Part shown: positions 14,597 through 22,941 of the stretch, one piece after another | Layout: each line of letters opens with the position of its first letter | How positions within the stretch are numbered: position 1 is the stretch's first letter | Assembly: GCA_963726085.1 (NCBI GenBank) | Contig: CAVSAR010000007.1 | Location: 310,001 to 374,000, forward strand | DNA: 64,000 nucleotides | Source: ZC4RG30 sp963726085 | Lineage (GTDB): Bacteria > Pseudomonadota > Gammaproteobacteria > Steroidobacterales > Steroidobacteraceae | Reading direction: 5' to 3' | Position numbers and translations under genes: made by a program | The notes under the pieces: generated by a model | What the model was told of the DNA's origin: nothing | Seen by the model: the letters and a program-made list of their open reading frames with translations, nothing else | The model's database searches: none

Positions 14597-15830
14597 TGGT
14601 GAATACTCGTGCGGAGCGCTCGAAGGTCACATAGGCCCACGCCCACTCTATTAGTACGAGCAGGCGATTGCGAAAGCCGATCAGGTAGAAAATGTGCACG
14701 CACAACCAGAACAGCCAGGCTGCGCGCCCGGAGATCTGCACCCCACCCACCGTTCCCACGGCCGCATTGCGCCCGATGGTGGCCAGCATTCCATAGTCGC
14801 GATAGACAAAGGGCGTGGTTGCGCGATCGGCGCACCGCGCAAGTATATTGCGCGCAGCCATCTTGCCCATCTGCTTTGCAGCCGCGGCTACCCCCGGCAC
14901 GGGCTGGCCAACCGAGGTGGTGCTGGCAAGATCGCCCACGACGAATACTTCCGGGTGCGCCTGCAGGCTCAGGTCCGCCAGTACGCTGACGCGTCCGGCG
15001 CGATCCACCGGCGCATCCAGCATTGCACCCAGTGCAGAGGCCTGCACGCCTGCTGCCCAGAGCACGGTGTGGCTTGCCAGCCTGGAACCATCCTGCAGGC
15101 TGACGCCCTGTGCATCGATGCCCGTTGCCCGAGCCCCCGTGTGCACAGTCACGCCGATCTTCTCCAGTTGCACGCGGGCCTTTGCCGACAGCCCTTGCGG
15201 GAAGCTGCTGAGTACCCGATCTGATAACTCGACCAGGTGTATCTGGGCCTGCCGCGAATCGATGCGCCGGAATTCCTGTGGCAAGGTGTGACGCGCGATC
15301 TCCGCCAGCGTGCCGGCCAGCTCCACTCCCGTGGGACCGCCGCCGATCACCACGAATCGCAACCAGTTGTCACGCTCCACGGTATCGGCCGTGCGTTCGG
15401 CAAACTCGAACGCCTGCAATACGCGCCGGCGAATCTCCTGCGCATCGGCCAGCGTCTTGAGGCCCATCGCCTGCGCTGCCCACTCGTCATGCCCGAAGTA
15501 ACTGTGGGTGGCGCCGCTGGCCACGACCAGGTAGTCGTATGCAAGCTCGGACTGGTCGTCCAGAATCACCCTGCGCTGAGCGGGCAGTATCGCCCGCACG
15601 TCGGCCATCAATGTCGTGGTATTGCGCAACTTGCGCAGCAGGAAACGGGTGGGCGCCGCGATGGCGGGAGCCGCGAGTCCCGCGGTTGCGACCTGGTAGA
15701 GCAGGGGCTGGAACAAGTGGTGATTGCTTCGATCCACCACCGTCACATCGCATCGGGTTCGCCCCAGGCCGCGCGCACAGGCCAAGCCGCCAAAGCCCGC
15801 CCCGATGATCACCACGCGAGCGCCAGTCAT
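14583..15830 (-). CDS. ndh: Type II NADH dehydrogenase / FAD-dependent oxidoreductase
   Basis: Non-proton-pumping NADH:quinone oxidoreductase, peripheral on the inner membrane. FAD-binding GxGxxG is at the N terminus (VVIIGAGFGGLACARGL), followed by the NDH-2 signature HHLFQPLLYQVATAGL; the NADH-binding Rossmann motif VVIGGGPTGVELAG is near residue 165, and EVFVVGDLAST is the second FAD motif. The C-terminal AWLFWLCVHIFYLIGF supplies an amphipathic membrane anchor. Length (415 aa) is normal. The ATG at 15830 was taken since the Rossmann strand starts 5 residues later. Confidence 0.92.
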   Translation of the reverse strand: MTGARVVIIGAGFGGLACARGLGRTRCDVTVVDRSNHHLFQPLLYQVATAGLAAPAIAAPTRFLLRKLRNTTTLMADVRAILPAQRRVILDDQSELAYDYLVVASGATHSYFGHDEWAAQAMGLKTLADAQEIRRRVLQAFEFAERTADTVERDNWLRFVVIGGGPTGVELAGTLAEIARHTLPQEFRRIDSRQAQIHLVELSDRVLSSFPQGLSAKARVQLEKIGVTVHTGARATGIDAQGVSLQDGSRLASHTVLWAAGVQASALGAMLDAPVDRAGRVSVLADLSLQAHPEVFVVGDLASTTSVGQPVPGVAAAAKQMGKMAARNILARCADRATTPFVYRDYGMLATIGRNAAVGTVGGVQISGRAAWLFWLCVHIFYLIGFRNRLLVLIEWAWAYVTFERSARVFTNGQR

Positions 15831-15925
15831 GCGCGCCAGTTTAGCCCAAGCCCACCGCAACCATTGGTAGACCGCACCGGGCGCAGGTAGTATCGGCTGC
15901 GGACCTACACACTGGGGAACTCAAG

Positions 15926-16102
15926 ATGGCAAAGGCAAAAAGGACCACCTTGCGCAGCGGCGCGGGCAAGAAGCTCTACGCGGTTCGCGACGCGGGCGGC
16001 AAGTTCAAGGATATCCAGACGTATGAACGCGCACACGGCGCGGATATTGCAAAGACATCGAAACCTGAGGCTGCAAAGAAGAAAGCAGCCAAGAAGAAAT
16101 AG
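15926..16102 (+). CDS. Small basic lysine-rich protein (58 aa)
   Basis: Short protein with a folded-looking core (GKKLYAVRDAGGKFKDIQTYERAHGADIAK) and a C-terminal KKKAAKKK tail like histone H1 or DNA-compaction proteins. Nucleic-acid binding is inferred from charge. Its TAG stop overlaps the GTG of the esterase (TAGTG), which supports both gene ends. The NDH-2 gene diverges from it. Confidence 0.75.
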   Translation: MAKAKRTTLRSGAGKKLYAVRDAGGKFKDIQTYERAHGADIAKTSKPEAAKKKAAKKK

Positions 16103-16959
16103 TGATCCGTATTGCATTGGCAATGCTGTGCCTGGCAACGGGCACGGCCGCTGCCCAGCAGGCACGCTCCTTCAAGGATGTGGTCTATGCCACGGTCGAC
16201 GGCAAGCCGCTGGCGCTGGATCTGTACCTCCCGGCCGACGTGCCGCATCCGCTGCTGGTCGTGTACCTGCATGGCGGTGCCTGGAAGGACGGCGACAAGG
16301 CGCAGTATCCGGCGTTCCTGGTGGCGCATGGCTTTGCAGTGGCCAGCCTCGAGTTCCGTTCGACGAATGTGGCGCCGTTTCCTGCCAACGTGCATGACAT
16401 CAAGGCCGGCATCCGCTTCCTGCGCGCCAAGTCCGCGCAGTACGGGTATCGGTCCGAGCGCATTGCGCTGGCCGGGGCTTCATCCGGTGCGCATCTGGCG
16501 GCCGAGGTGGGCGTGACCGGTGGCAATGCGCAGCTGGAAGGTACCTTGGGGGATTTCCCCACGCAGTCCTCCCGCGTGCAGGCGATAGTCAGCTACTTCG
16601 GTGCCTCGGATCTCACGACCATCCTTTCACAGTCCACGCCCGCTGGACTCAAGGTGCGCGAGCCAGCGCTGGTGCAGTTGCTGGGCGCACTGCCCGACAA
16701 GGTGCCGGAGCTGGCGCGCCAGGCCAGCCCGGTGTTCCAGGTGGATTCGGGCGATCCGCCACTCTTGTTGCTGCACGGCGACCAGGACACGCAGATGCCC
16801 ATTAACCAGTCGCACGAACTGGAGGGGGCCTACCGCAAGCTGGGGCTGGATGTGGAATTCATGGTGGTGCACGGCGTGGGACATGTGGGCGGGCCCTTTT
16901 TTGAAGGGGAACCTGTGGAACGCGTCGTGAAATTCCTGCGGCGCACGATCGGGGGCTGA
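16102..16959 (+). CDS. Secreted alpha/beta-hydrolase (BD-FAE/HSL-like esterase)
   Basis: Exported esterase of 285 residues. GTG start, signal peptide IRIALAMLCLATGTAAA. The oxyanion motif HGGAWKDGDK is near residue 57, the nucleophile motif GASSGAH (Ser in GxSxG) near 130, then a catalytic Asp in LLLHGDQDTQMP and His in VHGVGHVGG. The HGG pattern and spacing fit the BD-FAE / carboxylesterase type of the family. The substrate is unknown. It is linked by TAGTG to the small basic protein. Confidence 0.88.
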   Translation: MIRIALAMLCLATGTAAAQQARSFKDVVYATVDGKPLALDLYLPADVPHPLLVVYLHGGAWKDGDKAQYPAFLVAHGFAVASLEFRSTNVAPFPANVHDIKAGIRFLRAKSAQYGYRSERIALAGASSGAHLAAEVGVTGGNAQLEGTLGDFPTQSSRVQAIVSYFGASDLTTILSQSTPAGLKVREPALVQLLGALPDKVPELARQASPVFQVDSGDPPLLLLHGDQDTQMPINQSHELEGAYRKLGLDVEFMVVHGVGHVGGPFFEGEPVERVVKFLRRTIGG

Positions 16960-16980
16960 TTTCGCGGTACCCTTTGCACC

Positions 16981-18093
16981 ATGAATGAACCGCCCCAAGG
17001 CGATTCGGCTCTGGTCGCTGTTGACCGCGCGCTGGGGGAACTGCGACGCGGCCGCGCAGTGGTCGTGTACGCGGCGCCGCAGCGCATCTGGCGCCTGATC
17101 GTGCCGCTAGAAACCGCCGCTGCGGCGCTGGTGGAGCACGTATTCAAGCAGGGCCCTGGCGCCAGTCTCGTGGTCACCGGCGAACGCGCGGCGGCACTGC
17201 GCGTACCCTGCGAGTCCGATGAAGTGCTGTTGCTGGCCTTGCCCGCCAGTTTCGACGCGATGCGCGTGGTAGAGCTGGGGCACCACTGGGAGGCCGACGG
17301 CTGGCGCGCGGCCCTGGGTGGCACAGTGCCCGATGCGGTGTGCGCCGACCCCTTTGGCGTAGCGGCCGTGCGCCTGGCGAAAAGCGCGCAGCTGCTGCCG
17401 GCGCTGCTGGTGTCGGGCGTGCAGCAGGGTGCCATGCCGACCAATACCCTGGCCGTGAGCATCAGCGAGATCGACCGCTATGCGCAGCCCACCGAAGAGG
17501 ATGTGGTGCGTGTCAGCGAGGCGCGCGTGCCACTGCGTGATGCCGGCGAAGCGCAGCTGGTGCTGTTTCGTGACCGGCGTGACGCCAGCGAGCACGTGGC
17601 CGTCATCGTGGGCACGCCGGATACTTCCGGAATCGTGCCGGTGCGGGCGCACTCGTCGTGCTTCACCGGTGACCTGCTGGGCAGCCTGCGCTGCGACTGC
17701 GGCGAGCAGCTGCAGACGGCGGTGCAGCGCCTGCACGAGGCCGGCGGCGGGGTACTGCTGTATCTTGCGCAGGAGGGGCGCGGCATCGGCCTGGCCAACA
17801 AGCTGCGCGCCTATCAACTGCAGGATGCGGGCCTTGATACCGTGGATGCCGACCGGCACCTGGGATTCAGCGCCGATGAGCGCAGCTACGCCATCGCCGC
17901 GGCCATGCTGCGCCAGCTGGGCATCACGCACATCAGGCTGCTGACCAACTCGCCGCACAAGGTGCGCGAGCTGCGGGCCCGTGGCATCGACGTGCATGCC
18001 ATCGAAACCCTGCCGACCACGCCCAACGTGCACAACGAGCGCTATATCAGAACCAAGCGCGATCGCGTCGGGCACTTGATCCCCAAGCCCTGA
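16981..18093 (+). CDS. ribA: GTP cyclohydrolase II (RibA) with N-terminal degenerate domain
   Basis: First enzyme of riboflavin synthesis: converts GTP to a diaminopyrimidine. The C-terminal ~190 residues are a complete GCH2 domain: HSSCFTGDLLGSLRCDCG gives zinc Cys at about 227, 238 and 240; QEGRGIGLANKLRAYQLQD binds GTP; LLTNSPHKVRELRARGI and VHNERYIRTKRDRVGH close the site. The N-terminal ~190 residues (ALGELRRGRAVVVY...) are distantly like DHBP synthase but lack its acidic Mg-binding motif, so this part is probably not catalytic. Other rib genes are not nearby. Confidence 0.92.
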   Translation: MNEPPQGDSALVAVDRALGELRRGRAVVVYAAPQRIWRLIVPLETAAAALVEHVFKQGPGASLVVTGERAAALRVPCESDEVLLLALPASFDAMRVVELGHHWEADGWRAALGGTVPDAVCADPFGVAAVRLAKSAQLLPALLVSGVQQGAMPTNTLAVSISEIDRYAQPTEEDVVRVSEARVPLRDAGEAQLVLFRDRRDASEHVAVIVGTPDTSGIVPVRAHSSCFTGDLLGSLRCDCGEQLQTAVQRLHEAGGGVLLYLAQEGRGIGLANKLRAYQLQDAGLDTVDADRHLGFSADERSYAIAAAMLRQLGITHIRLLTNSPHKVRELRARGIDVHAIETLPTTPNVHNERYIRTKRDRVGHLIPKP

Positions 18094-18100
18094 GGTTTCC

Positions 18101-20038
18101 CTAGACCTGGCCGGCGCGCTCCAGCTCGTCGGTCAGCTGCAGCCACTCGGTTTCCACCGCCTCGGTCTCCTGGGCAATGCGCGCGCGCTGCACGGTCAGT
18201 TCCTGCAGTTGCCTGGCCAGGCCCGGCGTGTACGTTGCCGGCGCGGCAAGCTCTGCATCCAGTCGCTTGGCCTCGACCGACAGTTCCGCCAGGCGCTTGT
18301 CGCAGCGCGCCAGCCGCGATCGCAGCGGTGCGGTTGCCTGGCGTTGCCCGGCGGTGTCGCGACGTCGCTGCTGCGCATCAGCCTTGGACGCGCTGGGCAC
18401 GGCTGCGGATTTCGTGGCGGCAGGTTTTGCAGCCGGCGCCGGGGCCGGTGTATCACCACTGATCAGCCAGCGCGCGTAGTCATCCAGGTCGCCATCAAAG
18501 TCGCGCACCCGTCCGTCGCTGACCAGCAGAAACCGGTCGCTGACGGTGGTTAGCAGGTGACGGTCGTGCGACACCAGCACCACCGCTCCGGTGTATTCCT
18601 GCAGGGCCATGGCCAGGGCCTGGCGCATTTCCAGGTCCAGGTGGTTGGTGGGCTCGTCCAGCAGCAGCAGGTTGGGACGCGTGTAGGCAACCAGTGCCAG
18701 CGCCAGGCGTGCCTTTTCACCCCCTGAAAATGGCGCGATGCGCTCGAACACCCGATTGCCGCGAAAGCCGTAGCCGGCCAGGTAGTCGCGCTGCTCCTGT
18801 TCACTGGGGCGCTGGCCCAGCGACTGCGCCATGCGTTGCACGTGCAGCAGCGCGGAGGCGTCCGGGTCCAGCTGTTCGAGCTGGTGCTGCGCGAAGTAGC
18901 CCGTGGCCAGGTCGCGCGCGTCATCACGCGTGCCGCCGCGTGAATCCAACACACCGGCCAGCAGTTTCACCAGCGTGGACTTGCCCGCGCCATTGCGGCC
19001 CAGCAGGGCAATGCGGTCCCCCGGATACACCGTCAGGCTGACGTTGGTCAGCAGGATGCGCTCGCCATAACCGGCCGACTGCTCGCGGATGGCCAGCAAC
19101 GGGCGCGGCAGTTTGGTCGGTTCGGCAAAACTGAATTCGAACGGCGAGTCCACGTGCGCCGGCGCGATGCGTTCCATGCGCTCCAGCGCCTTGAGGCGAC
19201 TTTGTGCCTGGCGTGCCTTGGAAGCCGAGGCGCGAAAGCGCTCGACGAAGGAATGCATGTGCGCGATCTCGCGCTGCTGCTTGGCATACAGCGCCGACTG
19301 CTGTGCCAGCTGCGCGGCGCGCGCCATTTCGAAATCGGAATAGTTGCCGCGGTACAGCTGGGCACGCTCATGCTCGATGTTGACAATGCGATTGACCACG
19401 CGGTCCAGGAATTCGCGATCGTGGGCGATGAGCAGCAGCGTGCCCGGATAATCCTTCAACCAGCCCTCCAGCCACAGGATGGCGTCCAGGTCCAGGTGGT
19501 TGGTGGGTTCGTCCAGCAGCAGCAGGTCGGAGCGGCACATCAGCGCGCGCGCCACGTTGAGGCGCACACGCCAGCCGCCGGAAAAATCACGCACCGGGCG
19601 TTCTTCGTCGGCTGAGGAGAAGCCAAGCCCGTGCATCAGCTGCGCCGCGCGTGCGCTGGCGTCGTAGCCACCGCTGGCGGCGTACTCGGTGTACAGCGTG
19701 GCCAGGCGCGTGCCATCGTGGTCGTGATCCGCCTCGGCCGCCGTGATGCGATCCTGCAAGCTGCGCAGCGCGGCATCCCCGTCGAGCACGAACTGCAGCG
19801 CGGGCTGCTCGGTGGCGTCCAGCTCCTGCGCGACGTGCGCGACCTCGAGGTTCACCGGCATCTCGAAATGCCCGGCATCCGGTTGCAGGTGTCCCTGCAC
19901 CAGCGCCATCAGGCTGGATTTGCCACTGCCATTCTCGCCCGTGATGCCCACCTTTTCGCCCCGGAATAGGCTGAAGCTGGCCTCGGCGAACAGGATCCGC
20001 GGTCCGCGGCGCAGGGTGACGGCATCGAACTTGATCAT
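18101..20038 (-). CDS. yheS: ABC-F ATPase YheS
   Basis: Cytosolic ABC-F protein with two ATPase cassettes, a ribosome-associated translation factor type. Cassette 1: Walker A GENGSGKSS, signature FSGGWR, Walker B DLLLLDEPTNHLDLD. Linker: KARQAQSRLKALERMERIAP. Cassette 2: GRNGAGKST, FSGGEKARLAL, LLLLDEPTNHLDLE. The C-terminal ~90 residues are charged and coiled-coil-like (RLAELSVEAKRLDAEL). The protein follows E. coli YheS closely over its N-terminal half, including APAHVDSPFEFSF. The start MIKFDAVTLRRG was chosen over a 49-residue upstream extension that has no homology and overlaps the divergent gene. Confidence 0.93.
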   Translation of the reverse strand: MIKFDAVTLRRGPRILFAEASFSLFRGEKVGITGENGSGKSSLMALVQGHLQPDAGHFEMPVNLEVAHVAQELDATEQPALQFVLDGDAALRSLQDRITAAEADHDHDGTRLATLYTEYAASGGYDASARAAQLMHGLGFSSADEERPVRDFSGGWRVRLNVARALMCRSDLLLLDEPTNHLDLDAILWLEGWLKDYPGTLLLIAHDREFLDRVVNRIVNIEHERAQLYRGNYSDFEMARAAQLAQQSALYAKQQREIAHMHSFVERFRASASKARQAQSRLKALERMERIAPAHVDSPFEFSFAEPTKLPRPLLAIREQSAGYGERILLTNVSLTVYPGDRIALLGRNGAGKSTLVKLLAGVLDSRGGTRDDARDLATGYFAQHQLEQLDPDASALLHVQRMAQSLGQRPSEQEQRDYLAGYGFRGNRVFERIAPFSGGEKARLALALVAYTRPNLLLLDEPTNHLDLEMRQALAMALQEYTGAVVLVSHDRHLLTTVSDRFLLVSDGRVRDFDGDLDDYARWLISGDTPAPAPAAKPAATKSAAVPSASKADAQQRRRDTAGQRQATAPLRSRLARCDKRLAELSVEAKRLDAELAAPATYTPGLARQLQELTVQRARIAQETEAVETEWLQLTDELERAGQV

Positions 20039-20098
20039 GGGGCCGCGAAGCGTAGGCAAGCCATGCGCCAAGGGCAAGCGGTGGGTAGAATTCGCCGC

Positions 20099-20602
20099 AT
20101 GAAGAACCCAATGAACCCAAGGCGCGGCATGCTGGCGCTGTTTGCTTCCTGCGCCCTGCTGCTGAGCCTGCCCGCCGCTGCGCAAATCGTTGCCGTGGAT
20201 GGCTGGGCACGCGCCACGGTGCCCGGGGCCAAGGTGGGCGTCGGCTATGTCACGCTGCGCAATACCGGCACCGAAACGCGCAGCCTGCTGCGCCTTACCA
20301 CGCCGGTCTGCGATGAGCTGTCATTGCACCTGAGCACCGTGGATGCCAATGGCGTGGCGCACATGTGGCCCCTGGCAAAGCTCGAACTCAAGCCTGGCGA
20401 ACAGGTGCGATTCGAGCCCAATGGCAAGCACATGATGTTTTCGGGCCTGACCAGCCCGCTGGTCGCGGGCAAGACCGTCGCCGTAACCTTTGAATTCGAG
20501 GACGAGCAGCCGCTAACCGTGCAGCTGCAGATCCGGCCGCTGGTGCCGGACGTGCCGGACATGCCCATGGACCATTCGGCCATGGACCACTCAAAACACT
20601 AG
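20099..20602 (+). CDS. Periplasmic copper chaperone PCu(A)C
   Basis: Exported copper-binding protein (167 aa). Signal peptide MLALFASCALLLSLPAAAQ. The PCuAC (DUF461) core follows: DGWARATVPGAKVGVGYVTL, ELSLHLSTVDANGVAHMWPL with Met/His, and PNGKHMMFSGL, matching the HxnMx..HxM copper(I)-binding pattern. The C terminus adds another His/Met cluster (MPMDHSAMDHSKH). Such proteins deliver copper to cytochrome oxidase. The divergent yheS start lies 60 bp away. Confidence 0.9.
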   Translation: MKNPMNPRRGMLALFASCALLLSLPAAAQIVAVDGWARATVPGAKVGVGYVTLRNTGTETRSLLRLTTPVCDELSLHLSTVDANGVAHMWPLAKLELKPGEQVRFEPNGKHMMFSGLTSPLVAGKTVAVTFEFEDEQPLTVQLQIRPLVPDVPDMPMDHSAMDHSKH

Positions 20603-20605
20603 CGA

Positions 20606-20935
20606 CTAGTGGAAGATTGGGTCGAGCTTCTTGAGCGCTTCGCCCTGGTCGATCTCGCCCGTGCGCTGCAGCTCTTCCTGCGAGAAGGTGCGATAAGGCG
20701 TGACCGGTGACTTGCAGCCGTTCTTGGGGCTGGGCTGGATGCGCGTGCCGGTGACGTGCTCGCAGGTCACCGCAGCCTTGGGCTTGGCGTCGGGTTTGGC
20801 CTCCGCCTTGTCGGTGGTCGGCTTGTCGGTGGTCGGCTTGGGGGAGTCGCCATCAGCGGCCAGCAGGGTCGCCGGCGCCAGTAGCCCCGCGACCGCAAGA
20901 GACAGCAGCAGGTTTCGTAGTCTCATGGCAGCCAT
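20606..20935 (-). CDS. Small secreted protein with TonB-plug-like C terminus
   Basis: Exported protein of 109 residues: signal MRLRNLLLSLAVAGLLAPATLLAA, then a Lys/Pro/Asp/Thr linker with the short repeat KPTTDKPTTDK, then a conserved-looking core TCEHVTGTRIQPSPKNGC and YRTFSQEELQRTGEIDQGEALKKLDPIF. The final segment closely resembles the start of a TonB-receptor plug domain (EELERTG...ALRRLDP), although no barrel follows. Two cysteines could form a disulfide. The function is unknown. It converges on the copper chaperone gene with 3 bp between stops. Confidence 0.75.
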   Translation of the reverse strand: MAAMRLRNLLLSLAVAGLLAPATLLAADGDSPKPTTDKPTTDKAEAKPDAKPKAAVTCEHVTGTRIQPSPKNGCKSPVTPYRTFSQEELQRTGEIDQGEALKKLDPIFH

Positions 20936-20955
20936 TATACGCCTGTCGGCGCGCG

Positions 20956-21276
20956 TCAGCCCCCCGAGCGTTTGGCATCGAAACCCTGATTTTGCAGCTC
21001 CGCGACCACCCGGTCCCGGTGATCCCCCTGGATCTCGATGCGATCCCCCCGTACGGCGCCCCCGGCGCCGCAGCTGCGCTTGAGCCTGCCGGCAAGTTCC
21101 TCCAGCGCGGCCGCCGCCAGTGGCAGCCCGGTAATGACGGTCACGCCCTTGCCGCCGCGGCCGGCCACTTCGCGGCCCACGCGGATCTTCGGCGGACCCA
21201 GGTTCGCCGGTCGTGCCACGGGCACCTTCACCGGCTTGTCCATTACCACGCCGCGAAAGGTGTGGCGCGCTTTCAT
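20956..21276 (-). CDS. yciH: SUI1/eIF1-like translation factor YciH
   Basis: Bacterial member of the SUI1/eIF1 family (about 106 aa), thought to influence start-codon choice. Conserved pattern: IRVGREVAGRGGKGVTVITGLPL, then LEELAGRLKRSCGAGGAVRGDRIEIQGDHRDRVVAELQNQGFDAKRSGG, which fits the family throughout, including the GRGGK loop. The first ATG (21276) has GAAGG about 8 nt before it; a second ATG at 21243 would make a 95-residue protein. The N-terminal zinc motif seen in some YciH proteins is absent. Confidence 0.88.
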   Translation of the reverse strand: MKARHTFRGVVMDKPVKVPVARPANLGPPKIRVGREVAGRGGKGVTVITGLPLAAAALEELAGRLKRSCGAGGAVRGDRIEIQGDHRDRVVAELQNQGFDAKRSGG

Positions 21277-21327
21277 GCTGCGGCCTTCATATAGAATGAT
21301 TTTACAAGAATTCAAAAGGGGACAGTC

Positions 21328-22923
21328 ATGCCAGCTGCAGCCGGCTTGCTCGACCGGCAACGCATCATCGCGCTGCCAGGGTTCAATCGCTGGTTGATTC
21401 CGCCGGCGGCGCTGGCCATCCACCTTTGCATAGGCATGGCCTATGGCTTCTCGGTGTTCTGGTTGCCGCTGTCGCATGCCATCGGCATCGACAAGGCAGC
21501 GCCGGGGGACTGGTCGGTGGCCACGCTGGGATGGACCTACACCTTGTTCTTCGTGATGCTGGGTTCGTCCGCGGCGCTGTTTGGCCACTGGCTGGAGACA
21601 GCCGGTCCGCGCAAGGCAGGCGTGGTCGCGGCACTGGCCTGGTCGGGTGGCTTGCTGCTGGGCGCGCTGGGGGTGCACCTGCATCTGTTGTGGTTGTTGT
21701 GGCTGGGCTGCGGCGTGATCGGCGGCTTTGGCTTGGGCCTGGGCTACATCTCCCCGGTGTCGACGCTGGTCAAGTGGTTTCCCGACCGGCGCGGCATGGC
21801 CACGGGCATGGCCATCATGGGATTTGGCGGCGGCGCGATGATCGGCGCGCCGCTTGCCGACCTGCTGATGAAACACTTCGCGTCATCCACTTCCGTGGGC
21901 GTCGCGCCCACGCTGGTGGTGATGGCCTGCCTGTATCTGGTGGCGATGTTGTGCGGCGCCTTCGGCTATCGCGTGCCACCCGCGGGCTGGCAACCGGCAG
22001 GCTGGACGCCACCGCCGGTCACGGCGGCCAGGCTCAAGACCACGCGCCACGTGAACGTGGACAAGGTGCTGGGCGTGCCGCAGTTCTGGCTGTTGTGGGC
22101 CGTGCTGTGCCTCAATGTCAGCGCGGGCATTGGCGTGGTGGGCATGGCATCGCCGATGCTGCAGGAGGTGTTCGGCGGCCGCCTGCTGGGTGGCACGCAG
22201 CGACTGGCAGAACTGGCGCCGGACGCGCGCGCGCAGGTGGCGACGATTGCGGCGGCATTCGCCGGGCTGCTGTCGCTGTTCAACATCATCGGTCGCATTG
22301 CCTGGGCTTCGTTTTCCGACGTGATCGGGCGCAAGGCGACGTACACGGTGTTCTTCCTGCTGGGCATCGTGCTGTACGCGTCTGCGCCAACGGCCGGAGC
22401 CGCCGGATCCGTGGCGCTGTTCGTGGCTATTTTCTGCGTGATCCTGACCATGTACGGCGGTGGCTTTGCGACCATCCCAGCCTATCTTGCCGACCTGTTC
22501 GGCACGCAGCACGTGGGTGCCATCCACGGTCGATTGCTGACCGCATGGTCGGTGGCCGGCATACTCGGGCCAGTGGCGGTGAACTACATTCGCCAGTTCC
22601 AGCTCCAGCACGGCGTGCCGCCGTACCAGGCCTACAACACCACGCTGTACATTCTGGCGGCGCTATTGCTGGGCGGGTTGATCTGCAACCTGCTGGTGCG
22701 GCCGGTGGCCGACCGGCATTTCATGTCCGATGACCAGCTGGCCGCCGAGCGGCGCAAGGCGCATGAAGTGGCTGCGGCGACCGGGTCCGGCACCGCGGGG
22801 GTGGCTACGGCGCCAACGGCTGTGTGGTGGGTGGCCCTGGCCTGGCTGGGTGTGGGCATGCCGCTGGCCTGGGGCATCTGGACAACGCTGACCAAGGCGC
22901 TGCCGCTGTTCGGTATCAGGTGA
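21328..22923 (+). CDS. MFS transporter, OFA (oxalate/formate antiporter) family
   Basis: Inner-membrane transporter of 531 residues with about 12-13 helices. The N-terminal half has GMAYGFSVFWLPLSHA and the loop KWFPDRRGMATGMAIMGFGGGA, the typical OFA motif; the central loop is charged; the C-terminal half has NIIGRIAWASFSDVIGRKATY (the MFS motif A equivalent) and a late YGGGFATIPAYLADLFGTQHVGAIHGR signature. OFA members carry small carboxylates such as oxalate, formate or pyruvate; the substrate here is unknown. Divergent from yciH with 51 bp between. Confidence 0.9.
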   Translation: MPAAAGLLDRQRIIALPGFNRWLIPPAALAIHLCIGMAYGFSVFWLPLSHAIGIDKAAPGDWSVATLGWTYTLFFVMLGSSAALFGHWLETAGPRKAGVVAALAWSGGLLLGALGVHLHLLWLLWLGCGVIGGFGLGLGYISPVSTLVKWFPDRRGMATGMAIMGFGGGAMIGAPLADLLMKHFASSTSVGVAPTLVVMACLYLVAMLCGAFGYRVPPAGWQPAGWTPPPVTAARLKTTRHVNVDKVLGVPQFWLLWAVLCLNVSAGIGVVGMASPMLQEVFGGRLLGGTQRLAELAPDARAQVATIAAAFAGLLSLFNIIGRIAWASFSDVIGRKATYTVFFLLGIVLYASAPTAGAAGSVALFVAIFCVILTMYGGGFATIPAYLADLFGTQHVGAIHGRLLTAWSVAGILGPVAVNYIRQFQLQHGVPPYQAYNTTLYILAALLLGGLICNLLVRPVADRHFMSDDQLAAERRKAHEVAAATGSGTAGVATAPTAVWWVALAWLGVGMPLAWGIWTTLTKALPLFGIR

Positions 22924-22941
22924 GCGCGGCGCTGCGCCGCA

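Noticed and set aside
17000..17550. DHBP synthase activity in the N-terminal half of RibA
   Set aside because: The acidic metal-binding motif and the His/Asp pair of RibB are absent, so I describe this domain as degenerate rather than bifunctional.
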